Below are positions 12,398 to 25,207 of a stretch of 64,000 nucleotides of DNA, one piece after another. The position numbers and the translations under genes are program-made. Source of the DNA: Prinsepia uniflora (taxonomy: Eukaryota > Streptophyta > Magnoliopsida > Rosales > Rosaceae); the NCBI GenBank assembly GCA_032719365.1, contig CM064875.1, forward strand, positions 15,735,816 through 15,799,815, in the 5' to 3' direction. Numbering within the stretch: the first letter of the stretch is position 1; every line of letters starts with the position of its first letter. The notes beneath the pieces are model-generated. The model saw only the letters and a program-made list of their open reading frames with translations, made no database searches and was not told where the DNA came from.

Positions 12398-12411
12398 CCT
12401 TCCCTCCTTAA
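12398..12411 (-). other. Polypurine tract of FE1
   Basis: On the minus strand the bases before the 3' LTR read TAAGGAGGGAAGGT. It sits directly against the LTR end at 12396, as expected for the plus-strand primer of reverse transcription. Confidence 0.8.
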
Positions 12412-15400
12412 TTAATTTCGTCCTCGAAATTCCAACCGACCTAATCTAACCGTTCTTCCCTCCTTAATTAGTTTCGTTCTCGAAACTCCCACTATCCTGA
12501 TTCCACATCCACCTCGTGGAAATAATTCGATCTCACGACACGTGTACACCCGTACACCCACTAAACAGAATAATACTAGTTCGTACCCAGACGTACCACT
12601 AACACTCACGCCACATCGACTAATCCAATGGTATCAGAACCAATCCGTCTACCAACACGCTTACCAACATACTACCGGTATAACCTATATACCGTCACCT
12701 GACACGACAAGTACACCCAGTATCGTACCTCGAATAACGCACAAGGTACGTACATCTACCCATCAATTAGCTTACAACCATCTAGGTCATAGCCAATCAC
12801 GTTCCAATTTGGAGTCCATCTGTCCAATCCAGTACTAGACAAATCGAAACTCCAACCCATCATCTATTTCCAAATCTGAATCCGAATCCGAATCCGCAAT
12901 TTCGTAAGAAATCCCGAATCCAAACCCAGAATTCATATCCATAATCATGTCCAAATCCGAATCCGAAATCATTATTCCGTAAGCTAGCATTTGGAATAAC
13001 CATTCCGAACCCAAATCCATAAATGAAAATCCATAGTCAAGCTCCAGAATCAAATCCTGAATCGTCACCCAGAATCCGATTCCAAAACCCAAATACAGAA
13101 ACCCTCTTTCAAGTTCCAAAATCAAATCCTGAATCGTCATCCAGAAATCTGATTCCAAAACCTGAAATCTCGTTCTCGTCTACCGAGACGCACCATATCT
13201 GAACCTATCGGATACCTGTTCAACCGATTACCACAATACAATCGATTGACTTCATAGGGAAGCCAATCCCAATATCAACACGTCTCTAAGGCTGACCAAA
13301 TCCGCCCTCGTCGGAAAACTACTCGCCTGAGTAATATACCATACAGGATTCACTTCGAAAAGAAGTTCAGTCCCAACATCCTCAATTCAAACATCCAGGT
13401 AAGAGCGATAGACTCTCCACCTAGCTGGATCATCAAGATCACGATCCAGATCCATCACTACGTCAACCGACCATAGACGCCACGACGTCCAAAGTCCTCA
13501 ACCTATATCCCACATCTAAATAGATCAGTCAACGACGAGACACGTCGAGACTGTGGTTTCTCCCCAATTACCTCGTATCGATCCTTGTCATTCCACCGAG
13601 GAAAAACCAAGGATGATCGAATATAATGACATTAAAATTCATCCTACATGAATGCAAACAAAACTCGCTGCACTCACCACGCCACGTAATCCAACACCGT
13701 CTGCCACCTAGCAGAAAATGAGAAATCTCATTCACTTAACCTCGATATACTCAACTTCTCATGATGACCCAAAACAAATCCTGGGTCCACCAACTAATAC
13801 ACGATCGGCGTACTAGTGGCAACCAACAACATCTACATCATCAACATCATCTACCATCATCAATCATGGTAGAATCTGAGAAGTCACCCAAAATGACTTC
13901 GAAATCCCCATTGCCAATGCGGAAAACCCGCATTCCACTCGTCACCTCAATCACAACCTTTCTCGATTCCGAAGTTCTAACCAGATTAGAAACAACATAC
14001 TCGGACATCGACCACGTGTCCCCTAACCAATTTAACTCTCTCTGAGATCCACTCCCGAACCATAGATACCGAACATATAAGTAACTCGATGGAGTCACAT
14101 CCCGACTCGTGACTCACCGTCATCACAATCACCAGCACCAACGCATTATCACATGCACTAGTATCAGCACTAACACTAGCACACCGTGTGCAAAACTGAC
14201 AACCCTAGATCTCCGCTCATACCGAGCGACGACCCCGTACCTCTGCTCGAATAGGTGAAACTCTGCTTCCCTCGTACCCGAAGACTCTGGGTACAGTCAC
14301 CCTGACAACTCATACAAGAAAAGGAAACGTCCCCTGAACGTCCCCTTCTCATTCTGCGATCGCACTCAGCCGTAACCGAGTCGAATCCAGAATCACTGCT
14401 TGTACATATGCGTTACTCAGGTACCTCGTATCATCGTCATGACTGACGATCCCATCGTCACAATCGTCACGGAAACCTGAGTCTACACGACCTGATAAGA
14501 CTCGACAACGTCCATTAATAGTAGTGTCTATCACAACCTCGCGCAGACCTAACTACCAAGCACCTCAATATCCAGACTCCGCATCCAACGGAATCAACCG
14601 TCTGTATTAATCACTCCGTATCCCACTCAGGGATTCCATCGACAAGTATCAACCCTGATAACTTGTCCAACCGAACTCTAACCAGTCGTACCCCAACTAA
14701 CCCAAATGTCGTCTACCAAGTCGCCCACGACCTTAGTTGCACCAACTGTCCATCACAACTAAAGTAGCACGACAACTAACTCGATCTAACCGATAAGTAC
14801 AACCCCGACTGCGAAGTGCAGTCCCAACACAAGCTGACATGACTAGACCGACTAACGAATCCAAATCCGAGTAGTCGTCCAGGTCAAACCACTCGTCAAC
14901 TCACATTTCCGAACCATACACCCAAGGTAGGGTTCCACAATCACACCCTAGGGTCACTCTGAACCCAACTGCAAGCTACCAACTGCAGTACAATCCACAA
15001 TCTGACCGACCCCGCGGTCTTGACATCGCAAGGACATCAATCCAATCCTACCGTAAGTCCAACCAGAATTCCTCGAATCCGGCTACCAACTGCCATAAGT
15101 TCAACCAGAGTTCCACAAACTCGACTGCTAACCACCAGGAGCAGTGAATCCATTTAACTCAACCAAATCCGATCATCGGATGGTCACAATTCCCAACCAG
15201 TCATCGGAACCGATCCTACGACATCGTGAAAGACGATCCCAACTAACCGTCACACGATCAACTCTAACGTACTAATACGTTAATCCTTTCATAGGGTCCC
15301 ACACTGTCAACCTTGACAGAATTATGGTAACACCGGCATCAAGTGCCGAACCAAGACATTTCACGAGTCAATCCCACTAACTATCGCACCAGCACCCTAA

Positions 15401-15518
15401 CTATCAGGTTGACCACGAACTGTAGCCCCTTGAGATATCACATCCTCGACCTGCGAACATTCCAAGAGCTCCGCGGTTGCTCGAATAGAGACAACCCCGC
15501 TCTGACAAGCAATCCTAT

Positions 15519-15530
15519 GCTCTGATGCCA
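15519..15530 (-). other. Primer binding site of FE1 (initiator tRNA-Met type)
   Basis: On the minus strand TGGCATCAGAGC begins three bases after the 5' LTR end. It differs at one position from TGGTATCAGAGC, the complement of the 3' end of plant initiator tRNA-Met. Confidence 0.85.
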
Positions 15531-16074
15531 CATTGACAGGACCCACCCCAATCCCCCGGGGATTAGTGCGGGATGACCCTGCTCCCGTCTGACACGAAGT
15601 GTCAGACAAGGGATAGTTCTGACCTTTGCCCTCCCGGGCTATCAGTGACACGACCCATCCCAATCCCCCCGGGATTACCATGGAATGTGTCATGCTCCCG
15701 TCTGACAAGAGGCGTCAGACAAGGGATAACCGATTGCCATTACCCAAACGGGCTTCCAGAGTGCGTAAGGATCGATGGAGGAGGTGTGCGATGCTCAAGT
15801 CTCTGCTGCAGTCGTATCCGGAATCAACCTGAAGGGCATTGAAAACAAAAGCTGTGAGTGGACGAAAATAAACAAGTCTGTTAAAAACATTTATAAGACA
15901 TTTATGCCCCTCAGTAAAATCATATGCATGCACCAAAAACCAATAATCCCATATTTATTTAGAAATAACCATTAGGGCCTTAACCCGGAAACCAAAGCAT
16001 AGTTTCAAATTCCAAAAGTCAATCCAAGAGTTATTTCATCAATCCGGTAATATTCATTTATTATTTTTCCATCT

Positions 16075-16625
16075 CCGGCATCCCCGATGCCTAGCGTCCT
16101 AGATGCTTGACGTTCCAGACGTCATATCTCACGGTATTAAGCAATGCGTGCTGCCCGGGGTCTCACCGGGTCCATATCTCTGACATCCCCGATGTCTGAC
16201 GTCCATGGCGTCTAGCAATCCTGCTCCTGGATCACTATACGGTCCGGTAGCTCCGTATAATGAGCCCTCGCAGGCAATGCACCGTGACTTCTCCAGTGTC
16301 CCCGACACTTGGAGGAGACCAGGATATAAATATCCTCATATTGAGATGGTTTTATGGAACACATTCAATTATTCATTTCCAAAATATCACAAGGGCCCTA
16401 CCCCGAATTTCCATAAAACCGTCATAAGTCCAAATAGTTGAATCAAATCCGAAATAGTTTATTCAATTCCATTTTAGGGTCCCCGACCCGAAATCACATA
16501 TACAAGTCAACTGGGCCCCTGGCCCGATTTCATAAGTCAACTGGGCCCCTGACCCGATTTCATAATTCAATTGGGCCCCTGGCCCGATAAACAAGTTAAC
16601 TGGGCCCCTGGCCCGATTTTACTTT
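16075..16625. repeat. Two hairpin arrays of S2
   Basis: First part: GGCAT ccccg ATGCC, GACGT tccag ACGTC and GACAT ccccg ATGTC. Second part: one GGGT/ACCC and several GGGC cccTG GCCC units in a row. All stems are intact. Confidence 0.75.
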
Positions 16626-17111
16626 ATCAAATCCGTAACCGTTTCATGAAATCATATCTATCTATATTTATGGAAATCAGTGCAAATCCAGAAAACCTCA
16701 ATTCACGTGCAAACACGTAAATCGCCTCGAAATGCGTGAAAACATATAAATTCACTGATATCCAAAACAAATCATATAATCTCAATTATAACAATCATGA
16801 AACAGTTATGCATGCATTGTAACGACCCGAACCGAGAATAATAATATTTTAATGTAAAAAGACTATTTTGCCCCTGAAGGGGGGGAAACTTTGACTTTTG
16901 ACCCGGGCAACAATTTGGACTTTGACCCGTGACTATGACGTAGGTCGGGACGTCACGAATCCGTAGACAGGCGGCACGCCGAAATCGGAGTTCGTATGAA
17001 GAAGTTATGGTCAAGGAAGCGTTTTAGCGGAATTTACGAACCGAGAACAACGGAATAAAATATTAATTTATTACGGGAATCCGTGCCAACCTAATATTTA
17101 AATCAAACCGG

Positions 17112-17139
17112 TGGATTGGTGACAAGTGTCACCCATCCA
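17112..17139. repeat. Conserved LTR palindrome (S3 copy)
   Basis: Arms TGGATTGGTGACA and TGTCACCCATCCA separated by AG. Confidence 0.85.
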
Positions 17140-18044
17140 AGCCTACACTATTCCCATAAAGCAACTAACACTATTTAATCTATTTTTATATTATTTATTT
17201 TCCCTCCAATTAACCCCAGCCCTTGGATTTTCTATTCAAATGAATCCTGGCCCTTCCTTTCTTCTGATTTTCCCTTGTTCATGCACGATCTCTGTCTCTG
17301 CCTTTTCTTACAAACACACACAAACACACATACATCCCCCCCCCCCCACAAACCCGTGCATTTCTTCCAATTTCTCTCCATCCAAACACCCAAACCAGCC
17401 ATCCTCTTCGCACCAAACGACCACCCACAGCACCACCATCATCTGTTCTTCACAACCCGTACACCACCAGCAACCACCAGCCCATTTTCCCGTCCGAAAT
17501 CCCGTCCAAAAAGCACGACCCGAAACACGACGGAAACGGGTCCAAGAAGCAAACGTGACAACCACATCATCTCGACACGGGGGAAACTCCAGTCTGCACC
17601 GTGAGGACCCCAGGAGCTTAACTGGACGACGACACGGCCTGTGGCGGCGACACGGTGGCGGTAAGGTCGAAAACCCGAAAACCCGTTTTAATCCCCTGTT
17701 TCGAACCAACGTGTTTTAGTGCTAGGAAATTGATTGTGTGATGTTAGGAATGTTCTAGGGTGAGATACGAGTCGATCAGGACTGGTTTGGACGACGGAGA
17801 CGGCGTGGATCACCGGAGAAGACGATCAGACCTTGACCGTGAGTTTCAGAGAAGAACTGGTGAGTTTTCTCCCGTTTTCCTTCCATTTTGAGGTTGTAGA
17901 ACCATAGAACAGACCTAGACGACCCTATAGGGATGAACCCCGTCGAAAATGGTGGCCGGAATCGTACGGTTGCATCGGGTCAAGCCGTGGGTCGACGGCG
18001 ACCCGGTTCCAGTCAAACGGGTCTGACCCGATACTGTAGCATGA

Positions 18045-18200
18045 TGACGTCATCATGCTGACGTCACTTCTGACGTCATGATGACGTCATCCTGTCAGAT
18101 ATTGTCAGACCAGGGACCAATCAGAACATGCCACGTGTCACCTGACAAGTGTCAGTGATGACGTCATGCTGACGTCAGCATGACGTCACTGCTGACGTCA
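18045..18200. promoter_or_regulatory. Cluster of eight TGACGTCA octamers
   Basis: Perfect TGACGTCA at 18045, 18059, 18071, 18082, 18159, 18170, 18181 and 18193, with a CACGTG at 18132-18137 between the two groups. Start-to-start spacings within groups are 14, 12, 11 and 11, 11, 12 bp. The octamer is the known palindromic site of CRE/TGA-type bZIP factors. The cluster lies between the leader part of the LTR and the position of the GC-rich hairpin in sister LTRs. Binding is inferred from sequence only. Confidence 0.8.
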
Positions 18201-21200
18201 GCAGTACTGTAGCAGCGTTGACCCACACGTTGACCAGGCACGTGGGGGCGCGTGTAAACAGTGATTTTGGTGGGTCCGGTACAATTTTCAAGGTTTCGAC
18301 GATACGGATCCAATGGAGGTGGTTTCGTGTCGATCGGAGATCGTTATGTTAGTCAAAATGGGGTTTGAAGCACCGGGAATAGTGCCCGGGATGCGATTTT
18401 GAGGCGGATCTGTTCTAGGGTCTTGGTATTGATCTTATAGGGTCCTTAAGTAACCCTCAGGAATAATAATACAGGTTTATAGAGATCGTTGAGCAGCAAG
18501 GACCGAGTGTGAGTGGGCTGTTTGATTTATAAAAGGCTTGCATGCATAAACTGTTTTACTATTTCCACTTATGAGTCTTATGAACTGTTTATATTTGCTA
18601 TGTTTTGGGCATGAGACCCGTCTGGATTATATGTGGATTTTGTTTGGGATGTCCGGGGGACATAGGGTAAACTATACTGTTATTGTACTGTACTTTCCTA
18701 CCTGTGTATATTGTCTCCTCCAGGGAGGGTCGTTGGCCTGGGTGGACCCTGGAGTAGTCACGGGGCTCTGACTGAGTGGAGTTGACCCCCGTTGGGCTGC
18801 TTACTCTCAGGAAGGCATGTTCATATACCTCGGGCAGTGACCGGGATCCGGGAGCTGATGTACCTAGAGAGTCTCGGGTGTGAGACCCTGAGTGGCAACG
18901 CGTAGCCTTAGAACCGTGACATCATTTGGGTTGGGTTTTACAGTGCACTGATATGTTAGTTTCACCTTACGATTATTATTGTGGTTCAATTGTTATGATT
19001 TCATTATAATATTCTGTTTTCACTGCATGCAAGATTTGGAAAACGGAGGGGTAAAACCTTATGATTATTTTATTATTAAATTGATTTCTAAACTGTTATT
19101 TTTGGCCCACTCACCCTTGTTTTACTGACCCCTCCAGACCCTGACACGGAAATAGAGGAGGAGGACCCGGAGGAGGAGGCAGAGGTTTAGTTTGCCTAGC
19201 TGTGCACCTGTACACCCACTTGTGGGTAGGTTGAGCACCGAATAAATGTACTCTGACTAGTGTGCTCACATGTTGTATTTTACTTTCCCTTGTCTGACAG
19301 TATCACTTTAAACACTGTGTTTGTACGTTATCTATCTATTTAAGTATTCGAGTTTTATTTAAGGGTAATTTTGGTATGTTTAGAGTCATTGTCAGACGGG
19401 AGCGGGTCACGTCCCCGGGTGGTCCCAGTGGGATTGGGACGGGTCCTGTCATGCATCGAATTTATAAAACCAATGTCCACTCACAGACCGTTTAACCGAG
19501 TGCCTTGATACGCGTGCCATAGGCCTTCCCGGGCCACACCACAATCACCGGGACTCCCAATCCTGTTCAAATCACATTAGAGGGTCACTAACCTCTACAT
19601 TAACATCCTATTCAAGTCTCGTAATTTTCCCGAATTTTTACGTATTTTTAAACTGGATTTAAAACTTTCGGACATCCCGAACAATATCGAGACGGTGTCC
19701 GATCGACACGAAACCAATCCCAAAATGTTCGTTACATTGTATAGGATAAAAGTCATGTTGACCTCACCTCGAGATTTGTGCCCACGCGCCGTCACGCGCC
19801 GCCGTGAGTGGATGCGCGTGAAAGCCACGCGCCTGCTACAGTGACTGCTACAGTCACCATCTTCACCCGTTTGTCTGGTAAACGGGTCTGATTACCCGCG
19901 ATAGGATCCGGTTCAATCACACCCAATTCGACATCAATTCAATCCGTTCTTGATCCTAAAACAATCATTAGCATATGAATTTCAGTTCTGTGACATCGAT
20001 CAACATCAACCATTCCTTAATCAAGCCATTAACCCGTGATCACCCAAAACGGGTCAATCACCAAAACTCCATCAATCCTCAACCATTGTCAAATTAACTT
20101 CATATGAAGCATATAAGAATTAACACGAACCAATTAGCATGATTAATTGAACACGACATTACCTCAATCACCATTACTCAAGCTTGAGTTTTCCGGCCGT
20201 CCACCTCGTCCGTTCACGGCCCTATGAGCCCCAAAGCTTGCCCCATTTGATCTGGTTCGACACGTTGAAGTTCCAGAAAGCTCAATCCATCCTCAATTAG
20301 GCTTGGGCTGGCCTAAAACTAGGAATTTGTATTTGAATTTCCCAGAACCCAGTTTCGGGTTTTCAGAGAATTCCAGCCCCAAACTCACTCATTCCTCTCA
20401 TTCTCAATCTCAGTGAACCACTCTCGACTCACACACCATTCTTTTAATTCAATTCAGCCGTTAAAGGCGTCCAAAAGTGTCCTCAAATGACTGTGCAAAG
20501 TTCCCCTGCACTAACCCGAAAACATTAAACAACCAGTGCCCATGTCCTTTTGATCGATTGCCAGCACCAAACATGTGCAATTCCACCTCATACTGGTCCA
20601 ATTAACTCAATTAAATTGATAAACAATCACGGGATCGATCGCACAAAGCATCCACCTTCACGGCTGTTCAATGAAACAGTACCCCCCGTGAAATTACAAT
20701 TCTGCCCTTGTGCAGAAAATTACCAAAATGCCCCTCACGCATCCTGACCCGTAACTCGGTCATACGGACTCCGATTGATGCGTGCCGCCTGTCTACGAAC
20801 TCAGGGCATCGAGACCTTCCTAACGGTCCTCGGTCCTCGGCCATCGGACCACTCGATCAAAAAGTCAACATTTCCCCCTTATTACGTTCAAATTACGAAA
20901 ACGCCCATGAACTTCCGTACAACATAACTTTCACCACGAACGTCGGAATCGAACGTACCACCTGTCTATGAACTCGTGACGTCCCGAACTACGTCACGGT
21001 CATCGGTCAAAGTCCATTTGACCATCCGAATTAAAAGTCAACGTTTTGCCCACGCCCAGGGGCAAAACGGTCATTTTGCACAATTCGTCCGAAATCACAC
21101 AACTAATCCCAGATTAGTAAATCACCATTAAATATTATTAAATCCCGATATTCGGGACGGGTCGTTACAATCAGAGTACGCCAGGATCCGGAGGAGGTAT

Positions 21201-21856
21201 GTGATACCTCGATCTCTGCTACAGTCCACACCGTATCCAACCTGAAGGGTATTAAAAACAGAAAGATTGTGAGTGGACAAAAATAAAGAATTTATAAAAA
21301 CATTTCATCAAAGACCTTTATACCCTCCACTAAAAAGCATGTATGCATAGTAAAACCATTTATCCAAACACATATGTTAAAACATCCACAATTAGGGTCT
21401 CAGCCCCAAAATTCTGTAAATACAAGTTATACGGGCTCCTGCCCAAAACCATTTACAGAAAACCATAACACAGTGAACATATGAGGGATCTCAGCCCAAA
21501 ACCATTTATCATCATAAAACATAATTTCCCAAACCAATTTAAATAATGTTTATCCCTTATATTCATATCCAGAACCTGTCACGGTAAAATAGAGCTACAC
21601 GTGTGCTAACCGGGGTCTCAAACCCAAGTCTCTCCAGGGTCCACCCAGGTCAATGTCCGTAGATCAATGACCCTCCCTGGAGGTAACAAACCATGCCCAT
21701 CCTGAGAGTAAGGAACCCAACTAGGGGGCGACTCCACTCATTCAGTGCTCTGTGACTACTCCGGGGTCCACCCAGGCCAACGACCCTCCCCGGAGGAGAC
21801 AATCATATATAAAGGATGGAATATGAAAAACCTTTTGAAATCATTCTTTAAATCTT

Positions 21857-22132
21857 TCCAGGATTCATGCCCGGCCCCCATAAGCCGTAATGAACCATAA
21901 AATCCTTTCATGGGTTCATGCCGGTTCCCATAAACCGTCATGACCCGTAAATCCATTTCAGGGGTTCATGCCGGTTCCCATAAACCGTCATGACCCGTAA
22001 AAGCCATTTGTAATACATAACTGGGCCCTAGGCCCGAATCCACATACAAACTGGACCTCAAGTCCGATTCGTAAACCAACTGGGCCTCCGGCCCGACTCC
22101 GTAAATCAAATGGGTCTCGAACCCGAGTTTAC
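21857..22132. repeat. Array of small hairpins (FE1 5' LTR)
   Basis: Matches the array at 10268-10545 unit for unit. Confidence 0.8.
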
Positions 22133-23440
22133 TTTTTCGAATTCAAAACCATTTCATGAAATCATATCCAAAACCCCAGGTATGGAAAATCAGTGTAAAA
22201 CCGAAAAATCTCGATTTACGTGCAAGCACGTAAATCGCCTCGAAATACGTGAAACCATATAATTCACAAATATCCAAATCAACATTATCAAATCAAATTC
22301 ATTATCCTTTTGTAAATCCAAAACCATTTCATTTAGACCAATAAAGACCTACAGCCCCGTATAGGGCCGAAACCTCGAAATACGTGCCTATACGTAACCA
22401 CACATCCAAATGCACTCATGGCATCACAAACAAGTATTTAAAACATATAATAAACATTTATGCATGCACCAATTTAGAAAACAAGGTCCACTCACAGACC
22501 GTCCGAGCTGCCGCCTCGATTTGCGTGTCATTCGGCTCCCCGAGCCGATCACCATTACCGGGACTCACAAACCTGTCCAAATTTTAATAGAAGGTTAATA
22601 ACTACTTAATTAACCTCCCATCAAAACCCCGTAATTTTCCCGAACTTTTAACTATTTTTAAGCCTACCGTAAACCTTCCGACACCCCGAAAACTATAGAA
22701 ACGATGTCCGATTGACGCGAGACCAGTCCCAAAATCTTCGTTACATCGAATAGAAGATTTCCCGTGTTGAACACTTTCCCAAATTATGGCCCACGCGTCC
22801 TCACGAGCCCCTAGAAATTCGAAAATACTGTTCATCGGCACTAACCTCCAGCAAACCGGTTTTACAGTTCATGGCCGGTTCACCTGGTTTGGCCGGTCCA
22901 ACTGGACCGGCGTGACCGGTTCACAGCCCTAGACACCCCATTTTTCATCCTAGTTCTTCCTTTTTGGTTCCTTTCATCCTATTTTGGTGTTTTTTATCCA
23001 TTCCAATCCTTAAAACAACCTAAAAACCGCCTAAACCCATGGTTCGATTTTGAACCAAACGGTTCAAAGTTCCCAAAACTCTCCCATGGCTGCCCAGCCA
23101 TCCCAAGCTTCCTTAAACCTTCCTAACATGTCCCTAGCAACCTAACGGACACATTAAAACCATTAAAAACCAACCATAATAACAAAAATGGAAAAATAGG
23201 TCAAAATGGACTAACCGTGAACCTCACGGGTTCTTCCTCCTCTCGTCGTTGTGGACGGCGGTTCTGGCCGCCCAGCAACCTCCTCAGCCTCCCTGGTCCT
23301 CTGCCTGGTCATGGGTGAAGAGTGGATGGGTTTTGGGTTGCACGGATGGGAGGAAAATGGGTGAGATCGGGTGGGTGTTTTGTGTGTGTTTGGAATGGAG
23401 AAGGGAAATGCACGGTGCATGAAGGAAAAGGAATGGCCTG

Positions 23441-23468
23441 TGGATGGGTGACACTTGTCACTCATCCA
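23441..23468. repeat. Conserved LTR palindrome (FE1 5' LTR copy)
   Basis: Same sequence as the copy at 11852-11879. Confidence 0.85.
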
Positions 23469-24379
23469 TAGGGTAGGAACTAAATATCTGGGCCCCACTA
23501 AAGTCCAAAAGTTAACTTGTTTCGTAATTCGTGCAATAGTGCATTTGAACTTTCGTGAACCGTAACTTCGTCGTCGAACGTCCGAATTCGACGTGCCGCC
23601 TGTCTACGGATTCGTATCGTCCTTATCTACGTAATAGTCCTCGGCCCTCAGCCATCGGACATCCAGGTCAAAAAGTCAACATTTGACTCCTTTTTAACCA
23701 AAATTACCAAAATGCCCCTAAACTTCCGAACGTCATAACTTCCTCCTCGAACGTCGGAATTGAACGTGCCACCTGTCTATGAACTCGTGACGTCACGAAC
23801 TACGTCGCAGTCATCGGTCAAATTCCATTTGACCACCGGATTGAAAAGTCAACGTTTTGCCATGACTAGGGGCAAAACAGTCATTTCACATCGTTCGTCC
23901 GATTTCGCTCTACTAATCACGGATTAACCTCACTAATCGTGATTAGTCACTAATCTAATCATGGAATTTGGGACAGGTCGTTACACACGTCCTAAAACCG
24001 TGAGTGGACTTTTGATTTCCAAATTGTGCATGCATGACTATTTTACCTATCTATCTTGTGTTTCCACTTATAATTTTATGTTGATAAATATGCTATTTCA
24101 GTTTTACGTGATTTCACGCTTTTCGAGATATTTACCGTATTTCGTGCATTTCGAGGTTACGGTTTTCTCCTATGCGTGATTGATGTTTTGATGAAGTAAT
24201 TGGATATGATTATGCATGTTACGTATTTATGATGTTTGGATTATGTTTGTGACCTTCGGGAAATTTCATGTTTTGGAAATTGCATGCGAATCCGGACGTA
24301 AGTCCTATTTTGACAAGTTATGATTTCGGAATGATTTTTGGGAAATGGATCATGATGAATTGTGTCTATAAATGGTTTT

Positions 24380-24606
24380 GGGTTTAAAGACCCGGTGGAT
24401 TTTTGGATCTGGTTTTGGGTTTAAAGACCCGGTTAATGGATGACGGGGGCGGGCCCGAAAATTGGGTTTAAAGACCCGGATTGAGTTTAAAGACTCGTGA
24501 GTTTAAAGATTCGGTTGTTGTGACACCCCCGAGGCCTATTGATTATGTTTTGAGTTTAAAGACTCGTTGATATCTTGGGAAGGCCTGATATTGAGTTTAA
24601 AGACTC
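24380..24606. repeat. Hairpin array of S1 (TTTAAAG loop type)
   Basis: GGGTTTAAAGACCC at 24380, 24417 and 24464; GAGTTTAAAGACTC at 24483, 24552 and 24593; a G-T wobble version GAGTTTAAAGATTC at 24499. Each is a 4-bp stem with a TTAAAG loop. Confidence 0.85.
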
Positions 24607-25182
24607 GGACGGATCCAACGGATTAATTATGGTTGTTGGTTCACTTTTTACTTGATTTGCGTAATTGATGCTCAAATGATGGTTTTGGAATTTTGGTCAA
24701 TATTATATTATTTTACATGAGTTATGACGGTTTTCTGAAATGTTTTACACGTGTTTCAGAAAGCAAAGATTTCGAATGTTTAATACGCGGTTTTTCGAAA
24801 TATCTAGTTATGCATGCGTGTTATAAAACTGGAGGGCGAACCCCGATTTCATTAAACTATTTTATGCAAACTTTTGTTTCGATCCACTCACACTTTGTCG
24901 TTTTAACTACCCTCCAGGTCGTGGTACAAGTTCGGGGGCTAGCGCCGAGGCAGAGGCAGAGGCAGAGGCAGAGGCATAGAGTTTTCCGTTGCAGAGTAGT
25001 TAGTTCACGGAGTAGGATTTGTTCTTTAACTTGTTTTGTAATATTATGCTCTGTGAAACTAAGGACTTGAGGTCCAGTCGGTTGTATTTGTTTAATCTCC
25101 CTAGTCTGACAATGGGTGTGCTGTAATATTATTTGGTTTTCCGGTATTTTGGATTCGATTGTCAGACGGGAGCAGGATGCTT

Positions 25183-25207
25183 CCCGATTATCGAGGCGAT
25201 AATCGGG
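25183..25207. terminator. Terminal hairpin of S1
   Basis: CCCGATTATCG pairs perfectly with CGATAATCGGG across an AGG loop, 13 bp before the LTR end. Sister LTRs have an equivalent hairpin of different sequence here. A role in 3' end formation or in the R region is inferred. Confidence 0.55.

Larger units (their letters stand above)
12397..15533 (-). mobile_element. FE1 internal region, non-coding, 3.1 kb
   Basis: Bounded by the PBS at 15519-15530 and the polypurine tract at about 12398-12411. The first part after the PBS shares short blocks with the FE2 interior (for example GAGGATGTGAT and TGATAGTTAGGGT), so the two are one family. The rest has no long frame. Near the PPT end, 12840-13160 is a degenerate repeat of TCCGAATCCGAA-type words that reads as acidic and aromatic low-complexity peptide on the minus strand (107 codons). 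Similar sequence occurs in LTR D3 at 48800-49040. I treat this as repeat DNA, not a gene. Confidence 0.75.
16818..19451 (+). mobile_element. S3: solo LTR, 2634 bp, perfect TGCAT target duplication
   Basis: Starts TGTAACGACCCGAACC and ends GGGACGGGTCCTGTCA. TGCAT is at 16813-16817 and 19452-19456. It is the innermost and therefore the last arrival of the first nest. It contains the palindrome at 17112-17139, a CT-rich leader around 17270-17400, a TGACGTCA cluster (18045-18200), a donor-like GTGAGTGGGC near 18509 and a long hairpin at 18718-18754. The 197-codon frame at 17126-17719 is rich in Pro, Thr and His, has no recognisable domain and overlaps an antisense frame; I do not call it a gene. 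Confidence 0.93.
15646..21169 (-). mobile_element. S2: reverse solo LTR with perfect ATCAG target duplication, interrupted by S3
   Basis: Pieces are 15646-16817 and 19457-21169, about 2.9 kb. Plus-strand ends are TGACACGACCC and GGGTCGTTACA. ATCAG is at 15641-15645 and 21170-21174. It carries two kinds of hairpin array: five-base-pair stems such as GGCAT/ATGCC and GACAT/ATGTC (16075-16340), and GGGC/GCCC stems (16470-16625). The exon-like module is at 19487-19562 and the GC-rich hairpin at about 19788-19845. Confidence 0.92.
9479..23985 (-). mobile_element. FE1: two-LTR non-autonomous element, interrupted by S2
   Basis: Reading on the minus strand: 5' LTR (23985-21175 joined to 15645-15534), PBS (15530-15519), 3.1-kb interior, polypurine tract (about 12411-12398), 3' LTR (12396-9479). 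Flanks are CGCGT (9474-9478) and CACGT (23986-23990), four of five matching; the mismatch is a G-to-A change at a CpG, as methylcytosine decay would give. The two LTRs are very similar by eye, so this is a fairly young insertion, yet S2 and then S3 inserted later. No gag, protease, RT or integrase frame is visible in the interior, so it would need proteins from another element. Confidence 0.9.
15534..23985 (-). mobile_element. FE1 5' LTR, split by S2
   Basis: Pieces are 15534-15645 and 21175-23985, about 2.92 kb, matching the 3' LTR closely. The interruption lies within CTATCAG/AGTACGCC, intact at the same place in the 3' LTR (about 9580-9595), which confirms the insertion point of S2 and its ATCAG duplication. 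Confidence 0.9.

Noticed and set aside
17126..17719. 197-codon plus-strand ORF and a 133-codon antisense ORF at 17308-17709
   Set aside because: Both lie in the CT-rich leader of solo LTR S3, are low-complexity (Pro/Thr/His or Cys/Gly/Val runs), overlap each other, and have no domain. The C-rich run explains the open frames.
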